Source of the DNA: Hermatobates lingyangjiaoensis
Lineage: Eukaryota; Arthropoda; Insecta; Hemiptera; Hermatobatidae
Reading direction: 5' to 3'
Length of the DNA stretch: 64,000 nt
Assembly (NCBI GenBank): GCA_026182355.1
Contig: JAPFBL010001929.1
Span: forward strand, 1,852,001 to 1,916,000
Below, one piece after another: positions 45,704 to 55,469 of this stretch. Position 1 is the first letter of the stretch, and each line of letters starts with the position of its first letter. The position numbers and the translations under genes were made by a program. Below the pieces are notes generated by a model. It saw only the letters and a program-made list of their open reading frames with translations, was not told the DNA's origin and ran no database searches.

Positions 45704-45910
45704 AGCCAAATTAAGGTATTAGAGAATTCATGGATTAACAAAATATTAGGCCTCTCTCATCAGATGATCCCCAAAAGAGACTTATATGAAAATTCAAGCG
45801 GTCTTTCTGACCGCCTTGTTTTTAATACGGAACAACTGAATCGGATAAGCAAATTGCAATCCAGTGAAATTTTTTTTTTAAATAATATTTTGTCTCACGT
45901 TCTGTGTTGA
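45704..45910 (+). CDS. Probable 3' terminal exon of the same gene
   Basis: The acceptor ATGTACAATCAG is followed by a phase-0 frame that joins the 45202-45418 exon without a break (WSEGS then SQIKVLENSWINKIL) and ends TGA at 45908. The 68 residues include LGLSHQMIPKRDLYENSSGL and FNTEQLNRISKLQSSEIFF, charged and helical in style. The intron would be 285 bp. Phase agreement supports pairing the two exons, but protein identity is unknown and the frame could be fortuitous. Confidence 0.4.
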   Translation, partial: SQIKVLENSWINKILGLSHQMIPKRDLYENSSGLSDRLVFNTEQLNRISKLQSSEIFFLNNILSHVLC

Positions 45911-46859
45911 TAAAAAGAGGATTCCCGATGTATCATACCTTTGCTTGTAGTGGCATGTTAAACTTTTCTTTAAAACCTTTTAAAGTTTAGTTAGTATAAA
46001 GAGGGGGGGGGGGGGGGAGGATTTACCCAGTTCGTCCTAAAGGAAACTTAAAGGTTTGGTGCAGGTGCGTTAGAGTAAAAGCTACTTTATATCCAAACTA
46101 ATCGTTCTATATTATTCATTAATAATGTTGCCTTTTAATTTATGAATTAAATCTATAATGTCATTAAAATGGTTGCCTAAAATTTAACCTGGTAATGGAC
46201 TTTAACTACTTGAAAAGGGCTTTTAACGCCGAATTAACCCTATAGGGAAGTTATTCCGTAGTAAACGGAATTTAGAGGGAACCGTAGTTTTTTTTTCTTT
46301 CTTTTTTTGAGATGCCTGAGGGGAGGGACTGACGAAGTGATTCCTGATGATGCTGATTCCTCAAGGGAATATTGCACCTCCCATTGTTCCGAATATTCCC
46401 AAACCTTGTCAGATGAATCCCGAGTCTCTTAAGAAACTAGAGCAACCCGGCAAGTTCTTTTTTATTCTTAAAAAAGAATCAGTTTTTATTAGATCTTTTG
46501 CCCTATTCAAAGAATGAACCTTAACTTAGGATAAACATTTTTATCACTTACATACTTTACATAGTTCGTAATACTATCATGCATACTTAAACTTAATACG
46601 ATATTATTTTTACGCATAACTTTCTTTAATGCTTAAAGCAAGTTAAACCATTTAGATAAAAAAAAAGTGAAATGGTAAACTATTGTTAATAACGAACCCA
46701 TATTAAATTACAATAATTGTCTTTAATATCAATCTGAAGACAATAATATAATTTCTGGTCCCTGGATGTTTCCAATTGAACAAAGCATGTGAAAATATTA
46801 GAAGTTGATCATAAGGAAAACCTATCTGCGGCACCCATTACCAATTAAAGTCAAAATGC
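45911..46859. other. Intergenic with a 15-base poly-G run
   Basis: Fifteen consecutive G (46003-46017) lie just 3' of the candidate terminal exon. The remaining sequence shows nothing recognisable. Confidence 0.5.
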
Positions 46860-47070
46860 AAACAAACAGGTTATAAAGCAAACCTTATCTATTATGATTT
46901 TTTTCGTTTGGGAGCACCTATAACCCCAACTCTGATTTTAAACAAAATTTTGACAAATCTTTCCGGGGATACCTAACAATTTTCCAAATTTTCATGACGA
47001 TTGGATGTATGGTTTTTGAATCTATCGAGTACAGGCAGACACACATTCATTTTTATATGTATAGATTATT
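46860..47070 (+). repeat. Probable 3' end of a non-LTR retrotransposon
   Basis: CCAAATTTTCATGACGATTG..GTATGGTTTTTGAATCTATC..CAGGCAGACACACATTCATT and a terminal TTTATATGTATAGATTATTA is the pattern of a common 3' UTR type in invertebrate non-LTR elements (RTE-like tails). No coding part is attached. Confidence 0.4.
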
Positions 47071-47099
47071 ATAATCCATATCTTAATCAGTTCTTGGAC

Positions 47100-47145
47100 T
47101 AAGAACTAAATTTTATTGGTATTTTTTTTTGCCCCATGGTTTCTC
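47100..47145. repeat. Left copy of a ~27-bp direct repeat
   Basis: ATTGGTATTTTTTTTTGCCC followed by CATGGTTTC (about 47116-47143) recurs as CATTGGTATTTTTTTTCCCC ATGGTTTC at about 47678-47705, bracketing the 3' part of the outer hAT. It may mark a duplication or a patch copied between copies. Confidence 0.6.
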
Positions 47146-47702
47146 ACTATAAATGACTTCATTGTCACTTCTTCTCCATCTGGCTTCATGAGGATTAGTT
47201 TCCCTCTTTGATGAATATAGATTTTTGTTTCTGTACTTGTTAGTGGGATGATACCGGTTCTTCCATCCGAAAGATTTACACATCAAGCAGTGTTCTTACT
47301 TCTAAAAAAACTCTGTCTTCTTCTCTACGGCACACTTGTTTAGTCTAACTGACGTTACTATATCGTTAGACTTAATATCGGCTTAGTGTTGCCACACATA
47401 AAAAATATGTTACATTCACCCCTCCCTGAGGAAAGGTTCAAATGTGAGACTGCCAGTTGGATAGAATGGCAAACACATTTTATAAGAATAAGGGATGGAA
47501 TCTCGGCCCTCAGTTGTGCATGAACACCCTTATTTATGCCAATCATCACACTCACATTATCTGTTCCGATTGCGGCAGGATTCTTCAAACTCAGTTTATG
47601 AACTGTGTACATTCTTGATAGCTATAACAATGTGTTCAGCATCACATTGGCTGTAAGTTCAGTAGGTTGACACAATCATTGGTATTTTTTTTCCCCATGG
47701 TT

Positions 47703-47980
47703 TCATGGGACATGCTGTAATAAATTATAGACATACCTAGTAGTGATGTATGCACAGTTATACATATAAGGCAAACAGGGAAATCTAGTAGTAAATCTGG
47801 CAATCAGTTCCTTGTTATTCTTAAGAATACTCTTTAATTTTTTATTAAATGAAGTATTACACTTCTCTGTGGGATTGGAATTCAACACTTCATAGGCAGT
47901 AGCATCAGACAACAAATTTTCCATTTTTGGAATATAATCTGGCTTATCCATTAATACTTTGGCTCCATACAGATTACATA
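47703..47980 (-). pseudogene. PLE reverse transcriptase N-terminal (fingers) fragment inside hAT
   Basis: In the same frame that follows the hAT DESTD motif, the translation changes to AKVLMDKPDYIPKMENLLSD, then ATAYEVLNSNPTEKCNTSFN and KKLKSILKNNKELI, then PCLPYMYN. Penelope-like RTs have exactly this layout before the palm (.VV.nk.dY..Km..lL.D..tY..L..nPt, then P.lYG.pKiHK). It is a fragment of about 90 codons with no palm. The hAT sequence resumes at about 47640. No target duplication was found. Confidence 0.6.
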
Positions 47981-48295
47981 TTTCTAATATATCTGTGGAC
48001 TCATCTATTAGAATACTATATCTGCCATCACCAATATCTTGTCTTAGGTCTGTTTTAAAAAGCTCACACAGAGTATTTCTTATTATATGGCTACATATAG
48101 TTCGATGCATTTTCATTTCAGACACTGGTTTGTTTCTAGGGAAATTTCTTTTACATGAATCAACTAAATGGTCACAATTTAGAAATAGCTAAGTGGCAAA
48201 ATATAAAATGTGGAAATAGACGCTTCCAGCTCTGATGTTTTGGAGTTTTTATCAGTCATAAATGAATCAAGAGTCCTGGTAGTGAATAGACAAGC

Positions 48296-48303
48296 TTTCA
48301 AAT
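48296..48303. repeat. 8-bp target duplication, left
   Basis: TTTCAAAT immediately before the inner hAT end; repeated at 49422-49429. Confidence 0.95.
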
Positions 48304-49421
48304 CAGGGCTGACAATGACAATTTAAAGAAAAACCCAGATTACCCTCCAAAAAAAACCCAGATAAGAGTAAAAAAAAACAGCCAAATAAATATGAATTAA
48401 TATAAAAAATAATGTCATAAATTAAGTAAAATCTATTAAATTAGTTTACTTACGTGCTGATAAATGGTGAAAAAACAAAAACAATAATAGATTACTTACT
48501 TTTTTATATCCTGATAAAAACAATCTTGGCACTTATAGGTCTTCATCATCTGAGACTTGGCTAATGTTAATTAATGTACTGTCTTCTTTATTTTTCTTTA
48601 TTCTTGTTTAATATCTTGTATTCACAGCACCATTTTCAAGATCTTTTTTTAATTCTACTCCAGGGTTCTAATTAAAACATTGCGAATTACTTCTCTTAAT
48701 ATGTTGCTTTGCTAATAATCTGCCTCTAACTGTACTTGCTTTTAGAAAATTGGAATTCCTTGTTTTTACGCAATTTACTTGAGAAAATATTCTTTCAACA
48801 CATGCTGATGAATGAGGCAAAACACATAAAGTTGTCATGAAGCAAGAAAGTAAACCATATTTTGGTCTATCTAGTCCATCTTTAATTTGTCTTAATTCAT
48901 ACCAGAATTGTGGTACAGTGTTTGTGGAAGTGTTTAATTCATTTCTCATAAGACAAAAACTCCTCCACTGCTCATCAAGTTCATTGAATTTCGTGTCTGG
49001 TACAATAGAAGTAAAGTGAATAGTAAGTGGTATTATTGAAGAGAAATTATCTGTCACCTTAATATTTGGGTCTAAAATTCTTAGTTGTGCTATTACTCCA
49101 TTCTCATCAAAATCAAACCTCTTTCTTATTTCCACTGACAACTCTTGCAGAAATTTCACGCAATCCTTTTTAAATCTACAAAGGGTGCTTTCACTATCTA
49201 GTGGCTCATTGCGTAACTGCGCCGTTGCATTTCCGCCAAGATAAACATCCTTCCAACTCACTATATTGCTATCTTTCATATTTTAATAATATGAAACAGA
49301 AGTTCTAAATAGTACTTTATAATTATTTATGCTTGATATTATTTGACAATACACATATTTTAGCAAAAAAACCCAGATTGTTATAATTTCTTAAAATAAA
49401 AACCCAGCATTGGCAGCCCTG
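48304..49421 (-). mobile_element. Inner hAT element, 1118 bp, exact ends
   Basis: The terminal inverted repeats are CAGGGCTGACAATG (48304-) and, on the minus strand, CAGGGCTGCCAATG (from 49421). The element is flanked by an exact 8-bp TTTCAAAT duplication. It sits inside the coding part of the outer hAT just after its zinc finger: joining the flanks at one TTTCAAAT copy restores the outer frame (KKHLK followed by ACLFTTRTLDSF). The element itself retains only a C-terminal transposase part (48668-49279), so it is a non-autonomous deletion derivative. Confidence 0.93.
48668..49279 (-). CDS. hAT transposase C-terminal (HATC dimerization) ORF
   Basis: An uninterrupted 203-codon frame from ATG 49279. 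It holds a helical stretch (STLCRFKKDCVKFLQELSVE, then FDFDENGVIAQLRILDPNIK) and ends in the HATC dimerization signature (LPHSSACVERIFSQVN, then KTRNSNFLKASTVRGRLLAK). The catalytic core and BED finger are absent. hAT transposases dimerize through this domain. The intact frame within a deletion derivative raises the possibility of a truncated product that could interfere with full-length transposase, but no promoter was identified and expression is unknown. Confidence 0.8.
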   Translation of the reverse strand: MKDSNIVSWKDVYLGGNATAQLRNEPLDSESTLCRFKKDCVKFLQELSVEIRKRFDFDENGVIAQLRILDPNIKVTDNFSSIIPLTIHFTSIVPDTKFNELDEQWRSFCLMRNELNTSTNTVPQFWYELRQIKDGLDRPKYGLLSCFMTTLCVLPHSSACVERIFSQVNCVKTRNSNFLKASTVRGRLLAKQHIKRSNSQCFN

Positions 49422-49429
49422 TTTCAAAT
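49422..49429. repeat. 8-bp target duplication, right
   Basis: TTTCAAAT immediately after the inner hAT end. Confidence 0.95.
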
Positions 49430-49807
49430 GTTTCTTGCTCTTAGAATGCTGCTTCAAATCTTGATGTTTTGACTTGATATCACATTTACAGAACTTGCAT
49501 AACACCTTAGGTGCATCAGCGGACATGGGTACTATCCAAGATTTTAAAGAGTCTTCCATTAGCCACTGTTTTAGAAATTTCTCGTTATATTGGACATCCA
49601 AATTATACGAAAATAATCTTAATTTAGATTAAAATAATTCAAGTTGGCAACACTGAAATTGGGAAATAGCTGGATCCTTGTGATAAAAAGACAAAGGATC
49701 CGCTAGATAAGGACAGATATCCGATACCTTCAGCCAATAACAAGGCAGAGTCGAAAGATAAAAAATCCTACTTGTTCTTTCAAAAACTGAACAAGCAAAT
49801 AATCCGT

Positions 49808-49910
49808 GCATTACATTTGCGCAAATCTAGCTTACATTTGCGCAAAAAAACAATTACATTTGCGCAAAAAAAACCTTACATTTGCGCAAAAAAATATTTA
49901 CATTTGCGCA
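49808..49910. repeat. MULE subterminal repeat array, left end
   Basis: Five ACATTTGCGCAA units, each preceded by TT, AT or CT and separated by A-rich spacers (period 18-24 bp). The right end at 51625-51725 has GCGCAAACGTAAC, TTGCGCAAATGTAAG and TTGCGCAATTGTAAT in inverted orientation. Such iterated motifs are likely transposase binding sites. Confidence 0.85.
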
Positions 49911-50060
49911 ATCAGATGGGGATTAAAGTAAAAAAAAAATGGAAAAAAAGTATCTTCTTTATTACAAAAACGTTAAAGTGATGATTTCAAACAATTGTAC
50001 TTTATTACAAAAAAGTTAAAATGATGATTTAAAAAAAATGTTAATAATTGATAAAAATAC

Positions 50061-51443
50061 TTAAGGAAAATACTTAAATCCTATAGTTTTTATGAATTGA
50101 CGACGATCTATATCACCTGCCATAAACTTTGTGTGCTTTTGCATTAAATCAAGAATTTTCTCTTTCTCACTTCGGCGCAGTGTTGCTTGAGTGCCTAAAC
50201 CTCTACATTTAATATAAGTAGTAGTCTGTATTTTAAGGAGTACATCTAAGAAAATGAATATGGATGGATGGGCATTGTAAAATTGTTCATTGTAATGAGC
50301 ATGAAATGATTCTGGTCCATTTGTGGTCCTTCTTGCATCAGCTGACGGAACGGAGGCCCATAAAATGGGAGGATATACAGATTCTGGTGTAAGGTAATAA
50401 TCTACCATATAGTCGGCAAAAGCAATACATCGCTGATCATCTGGAATAAATGACATGATATCGGTGACAAAGCAGTCACCAACATCATCAGCAGCTAAGA
50501 AAGGTATACCAAAAAAGTGTGTTAGCCATATTCCTATTTCTGATGACTTGTCCTTAAACACGGAACTCAATCCTAGCTTTTGGATTTTCCGCCACCATGC
50601 TTGGCCGAGATGAAATCTTCAACATTGAATGGTTGAATCGGGAAATATTCTTCGTACAGTATTATGCATTGCCATTTCGAAATCAACATGGATTAATTCA
50701 GGTTTAAATTGTAAATTCTTGTCTTCGCACAACTTACACAGGATGCTCATAAAGGTCACATACGTATTCTCCGACTTTGAAGGTAGCAATGCATATACAA
50801 GAGGTATATAATGTCCATTTTTGAAACCGTGTATGGTATATAGTTGTTCAAAAAATTTGGGACAACATTTAAATGTTCCATCAATGAAAATTTCATTCAC
50901 AATTTTACACAATACTTCAAGGTTGGATAAGCATGAAAATATAATTATGCCACTTTCAGCATCATTTGATAAGCAAAAGAGTTCTGACTTGGATGTTTCT
51001 ATTAAAATTTTTTTGATACTTTCATGTACATCTGCTCTGCTCTTGGGTAGCGTTGGGTATTTTTTCCGACGTTCTCTGTAAATTGCCATCGATAAACTCT
51101 TAAGGTCCGTAGTGGTGAGAGTATCTTCTTGCACATTTTGTATTTCGGTTCGTAATACCTTTGAGGGCCTGGCACAAATGTCTTCACAAGCTTTTCTTTT
51201 CGCGGCGCAGCGCACAGTTTTCCTTTCAATTTTTCTTTGATCACTGTCATGATTATGTTCATTTTTCCCGCTGATGACAACGGTGCAATCACTGTCAGTT
51301 TTCACACTGGCTTTGCATGATTTCACTGTACATCTCCAAGTAATGTCGTTGGTTTTTTTCATTTGGATTGAGACACGGAAACTAAATCCTTCATACAATA
51401 AACTTTTCTTTCCGCGGTTGGTTTCTGTAATTTTTAACTCCAT
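50061..51443 (-). pseudogene. MULE transposase with FLYWCH finger, one nonsense codon
   Basis: ATG at 51443. A FLYWCH-type zinc finger comes first (LLYEGFSFRVSIQMKK, WRCTVKSCKASVKTD, EHNHD; residues about 15-65). It is followed by the MULE DDE core: IFIDGTFKCCPKFFEQLYTI (first Asp), LIHVDFEMAMHNTVRRIFPD (second Asp), and RRTTNGPESFHAHYNEQF (likely the third acidic residue, Glu). The frame is broken only by TGA at 50621-50619, inside the family motif QC.RFHLGQAWWRKIQKLGL, after which the same frame continues to 50061 (about 460 codons in total). One substitution separates it from an open frame, so the copy is young. A TGA-tolerant reading is not implied. Confidence 0.9.
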
Positions 51444-51733
51444 CCTGATGGCTTAAGTTGGTAACTAAAGAATGTGAAGTCTGAAAAGCTATAGAATTAC
51501 AAAGAGTATCATGTTACTGCTTAACTGCTTGTTAATAACGAGGTTAACAATCATTCATGCCAAACCGTTGGTGATAAGGAATAAGTTGACTGACTACCTG
51601 TTAACATATTTAAGCCTATTCTTCCCTTGCGCAATTGTTATAAAAATCATGCGCAAACGTAACAAAAAAATTTGCGCAAATGTAAGGTACCTCAATCTGA
51701 AAATTTGCGCAATTGTAATGCGCCCCAAATAAT

Positions 51734-52161
51734 ACGTATATTTAAGATGATTATTCTGGATGTTTTATTATGTTCAATCCAATTCAAATTTATTTTATTC
51801 AATGCACATAAATAGATATAATCTAATGAAATAATTTTGTTTTCATGATATTCATAGAACCTCAATATCCATATGTAAATTAAATAACTTTGCAATTTTC
51901 TGTCTTGAGTTAAGAAATTGCCCCCTTTGAGAATGTCTGGACTAGGACATGTAGTCCCACAAGCGGCTAATGCTTTATATTCGTTAATTTACTAACAAAA
52001 TTTATAACCACATACCAGAAGCTCGTGAGGAACTATATCATGTTCTATTGTAGATATAAATCTAAATCGAATCAAATTTTTTAGATGGTTTCCCAGTTTT
52101 TAGTCATTTGATTTGTGTAACGTTTTCAGTCCGGCTCTTATTTACATTTATATTTTCATTT
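51734..52161. other. AT-rich spacer, nothing recognised
   Basis: No gene or repeat was recognised between the MULE and the second PLE. Confidence 0.4.
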
Positions 52162-52677
52162 TCATCTTCTCATTTTATTTCTGAACTGAATTATTTCGAC
52201 GGATTCTAAGTATCCATTATCACTGTTGAAATTCGGTTCAGATTCTGATTCCGATGGTATGCCTTTATATACAGTACTATTAATCTTATCATCTTCTATT
52301 ACCTCTTGTATTTCATCATTCATTTTTAAATTACCTACACTTCTGAAGCGAATATTAAAATTGAATGTTTTTTAAAGTTTTACCAATGTTTCCGAAAGTC
52401 TTTCCTAGAAATGGTAGTGAAACCTAGTTTTTCTTAACTGGATCCTAGTAGTTTTCAGGGACAAAATCATGAATTCTTTCCTATATAGCATTTTATCTGT
52501 TATTTTTACTGAATACTTTTTGTTTTTGGCAATAAGTTTAATAATATTCATTTCTATGCCTCGGTTTTGTAATATAGGATGGAAAAAAGAAGCATGAATA
52601 ACAGAATCTGTAAAGGTAGGTTTTCGAAAGATGTTAAAACGTTAAAAGGTTGTCATCTTGTGTTATGATTAAATGTA

Positions 52678-53970
52678 CGAGGGTAAGTCAAAAAGTTCCA
52701 GAAAAAATTTAATATACCCTTTATTTAAGGAATTTTAACATCATTTTTCTACATATCTACCATCTAACTCTATACACTTCTCAAGGCGCTGTTTCCACCT
52801 CTGCAACCCTTCTTTGTAGAAATTTTGGGCCTTTCCATTAAACCATGTTGAAACTGCATGTTTAGCAGCGTCCAGAGATTCAAACCGGACTCCTCTTAAA
52901 TGTTCCTTGAGTTTTGGGAACAGGAAAAAATCTGAAGGAGCAAGATCAGGACTATAGGGAGGATATGGAAGACTTTCCCACCTAAATTCCCGTAGGACTT
53001 CTCTTGCAACCCTTGATGAATGTGCTGGAGCGTTATCATGATGGAACAAAATTCTGCGGTGCAACTTCCCTCAACGTTTTTTAGCCAATGCAGTCTTCAG
53101 TTTTTGCAAAACACCTTTGTAGTAGTTCCCGGTGATTGTTTTTTCCTTCAAGGAAATCGATCAAAATCACTCCTCTGGAGTCCCAAAACGCTGTTGCCAT
53201 ACCCTTCTGGGCAGATCTTGCCACTTTGAACTTCACTGGTGCAGCTGAACCTCTTGGTAACCATTGCTTTGATTGAATTTTACTTTCTGGGTCATATTGA
53301 TGGATCCAAGTTTCATCCCCAGTAACAATCCGGTCAAAAAACTCTGATTCATTCGATTCAATCTTCATTAAAACTGCAAGGGAAAGTTCAGCTCTTTGAC
53401 GCAGTTGGTCTTCGCGCAACGCTTTTGGGACCCAACGTGCTGAAAGTTTACTCAAACCAAGATTTTCATTTAAAATTGAAAATGCTGAACCATGGGAGAT
53501 CCCAGTTTCATTAGCTATCATATCGATAGTAATCCGACGATCTTCATCCACTAGATTCTGCACCAAAGCAACAGTTCTTCCATTTTTTGCAGTCGATGGT
53601 CTTCCCTCTCTTGGGTTGTCTTTGAGGTCATCCCGACCATCCTTAAATCGCTTTATGCAATCATAAACAACTGATTTAGATGGAGAAGAATCCCCATAAA
53701 CTTGTTGCAAAGCTTCAATAATTTTTCCTGGTTTCCAATCAAGCTTAGTCAGGAACTTGATGTTAGTTGTCATCTCAAAATTTTTATTTTCCATGGGTTC
53801 AAAAAGTAACTTTTTTTAAGCAGATGTTAACACCACGACAAGAAAAGGAGGTAACAAGTCTATATGATTCACTACATCACAGATAATTGTTTACCAAGTA
53901 TTTGGGTTGTTTCATTCCTTTGTAAATACACCATTCAACAATTTTCCTGGAACTTTTTGACTTACCCTCG
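52678..53970 (-). mobile_element. mariner transposon, 1293 bp
   Basis: The inverted termini CGAGGGTAAGTCAAAAAGTT (52678-) and the reverse complement ending ACTTACCCTCG (-53970) are flanked by TA on both sides (52676-52677, 53971-53972), the mariner target duplication. It interrupts the PLE reading frame after NKKK. ATGATTAAAT occurs on both sides of the insert, so the target was already a short tandem repeat. Confidence 0.95.
52741..53794 (-). pseudogene. mariner transposase, D,D34D, one frameshift and one stop
   Basis: ATG at 53794. An N-terminal HTH part (IKFLTKLDWKPGKIIEALQQ, SKSVVYDCIKRFKDGRDDL) and a second HTH (ITIDMIANETGISHGSAFSI) precede the catalytic domain: VTGDETW (first Asp), FHHDNAPAHSS (second Asp) and YSPDLAPSDFFLFPKL. 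There are 34 residues between the second Asp and the Asp of PSDFF, which is the mariner D34D signature. WVPKAL precedes the catalytic part. The frame is shifted by one base in an A-run near 53155 and has a TGA near 53070, just before LHRRILFHHDN. Otherwise it is complete (about 345 codons), a recently inactivated copy. Confidence 0.95.
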
Positions 53971-54359
53971 TATATGATTAAATTTCTTTTTATTTTTCAT
54001 TTCCATAGTAAACCCAATTTGAGGGTTGAGACTGTTGATTAAGTTTAAAAAATGTTTCAGATGTCTCTGCATTCTATTTAAAACAACAAAAACATCGTGA
54101 AGATAACACCACCATATTAAAACTAATGTATTGAGTGGGTTTTATGAAGAAAAGAGTCGTCTTTCGAAGGAACGCAAAACAAAGTCAGCAATAAGAGGAC
54201 GTTAGAACCCATAGGTAGGCCAATATTGTTCTACTTTAAAAAATTTGTTGTTAAGTTGGAAATCGTTATTTTCTACACTTAGATTACAGAGGTCAGGAGT
54301 TCCTTTTGGATGTTAGGATCAGTGATGAATTAGGATATGGTTTTTGTAATTTCTTGTAC

Positions 54360-54960
54360 TAGTTCGAAGAATAGAACCTGTACTGTTGGGTTTCTTGGAT
54401 CAAGGTCGCGAACCTGACGACCTGCATAATTAGATATTAACGCCTCCTTGAGTTTGAAAACGTCATCTTTGTATTCCAGCACCATTAGGACTTCCGTATT
54501 TTGGTGAACCTAGTGGCTGGATTTCACGCCTCTGTCTTGTCCTGATGGCATTCCTACTACAGCCGCCTATGACAGGCGGTAGCCACTGTTATTGTTTCTA
54601 GCTGGCTCTTGGCCCTCCAGGTTCTTGCCGGATTTTAATACATCTGTGTCTTCTACCTGTAGAGTACTATGTTTGTGACTCGTAGACATCTTACCACCTT
54701 TTGTACGTACCCAGGCTCCCTCATTGAAGCCCTGATCTCTCGAGAGATTAGTTCATTCAATACAAGTTCTAGAGTTTTTCTTTGGATGTTCCCTCATAGC
54801 CAACATCTCCTCTCTGACTGCCTTGAGTGAGGATGTCTTGTTTCATTGAGTTTATGGCTGTACGTACTTCATTTCTTACTGCTTCTAGTGTTTTTTATGT
54901 TTTCCTCAAGGGTAGTTACCCTACCATGAGGGATTTTATTTTTGTAACCTGTTCCCATTT
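54360..54960 (-). pseudogene. Unclassified retroelement-like coding remnant
   Basis: Minus-strand pieces in shifting frames: KWEQVTKIKS, LEAVRNEVRTAINSMKQDIL, QREEMLAMREHPKKNS, KGGKMSTSHKHSTLQVEDTD and EYKDDVFKLKEALISNYAGR. The style (charged, coiled-coil-like) resembles a gag/ORF1 region. The 5' end (54898-54960) matches 38316-38385. The parent element was not identified. Confidence 0.45.
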
Positions 54961-55211
54961 TTAAGGTTGTTCTGTAAGATCTTCTTTCTTAACAGGTAGG
55001 AGAAAAAAAGGAGGCACAAAGTAAACCACATTGAGTGTGTAAGAAGGTTATGAAGAGGTATTTAGTTACTGTTTTTGCCGGTAGTTTGAATAATTGACCA
55101 ATTAAAATGAATGATTGCAGTGGAATATTGATATGCGCAAATGACATCGACTGACTCCAATATTAATAGTAGATATCGGTACCCACCCGTCTGTCTCCCG
55201 CCTGTCACAAC

Positions 55212-55226
55212 TGTTAGTCAGCCACC
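55212..55226. repeat. LINE target-site duplication, 3' side
   Basis: TGTTAGTCAGCCACC, repeated exactly at 61555-61569 across the LINE. Confidence 0.85.
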
Positions 55227-55469
55227 TTGTTTGATTTATTGGCATGTACCTCGGCCTTTCGACCACACCATGCAATAAAGCAGACCAGGCTGATGTTTTT
55301 TACGTGGAGCCCTTTTGCCACACTGGGCAGAGATGACTGTTCCCAAAGGAAAACAGAAGACTCATCCCAGTGTGCCCAAGGTGGACCTCGCGGAGGCGGG
55401 CTACCACGACCTACATCACTAAAAAAAAAGGACTAACAAGTAGTCTAGTATGACTAAAATTGTACAAAA

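Larger units (their letters stand above)
47384..49655 (-). mobile_element. Outer hAT transposon relic
   Basis: The 5' terminus on the minus strand is CAGTGTTGCCAACTTG (from 49655). The opposite end reads TAGTGTTGCCACACA (from 47384 on plus). The frame at 49601 encodes a BED-type zinc finger (LCKFCKCDIKSKHQDLKQHS, then KSKKHLK: C..C..H..H). It continues, beyond an inserted element, with TLDSFMTDKNSKTSELEA, then DHLVDSCKRNFP and LIDESTDI (catalytic Asp region). After a PLE-derived patch, the insertion domain follows (IGTDNVSVMIGINKGVHAQL, then CVCHSIQLAVSHL). The HATC dimerization domain is absent, so this copy is an internal-deletion derivative. The 8-bp flanks (TATCGGCT, AAATTGGG) do not match, so one end may be rearranged. 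Confidence 0.8.
49804..51725 (-). mobile_element. Compact MULE (Mutator-like) transposon
   Basis: 1922 bp flanked by CAAATAAT (49796-49803 and 51726-51733), a probable 8-bp target duplication. The ends are related (..GTGCATTACATTTGCGC on the left, ..GCGCATTACAATTGCGC reading in from the right). Both ends carry an iterated 12-mer ACATTTGCGCAA: five near-identical copies at 49808-49910 and about four looser copies at 51625-51725. A single transposase gene (50061-51443) fills the interior. Sequence between the TIR and the gene is minimal. Confidence 0.85.
52162..54320 (-). pseudogene. Penelope-like element relic split by mariner
   Basis: Reading 5' to 3' on minus: RT palm at 54320-53973 (DLCNLSVENNDFQLNNKFFK, then RPLIADFVLRSFERRLFS; the YVDD box is degraded to YLHDVFVV; then NSLNPQIGFTMEMKNKKK). 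A mariner interrupts here. The RT end resumes at 52675 (FNIFRKPTFTDSVIHASFFH, NIIKLIAKNKKYSVKITDKM, SLPFLGKTFGNIGKTLKN). After GNLK at about 52324 an open, acidic Ser/Glu-rich segment (MNDEIQEVIEDDKINS..SESESEPNFN) runs to TGA at 52162 instead of a GIY-YIG domain. FNIFRKPTFTDSVIHAS is identical to the copy at 45 kb, so both belong to one family. There are several stops; the element is dead. Confidence 0.85.

Noticed and set aside
47376..49663. Target-site duplication for the outer hAT
   Set aside because: The 8-bp flanks TATCGGCT and AAATTGGG do not match, so no duplication is claimed.
50619..50621. TGA in the MULE transposase as a selenocysteine or programmed readthrough codon
   Set aside because: There is no supporting structure, and other elements nearby also have simple inactivating mutations. 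A point mutation is the simpler explanation.
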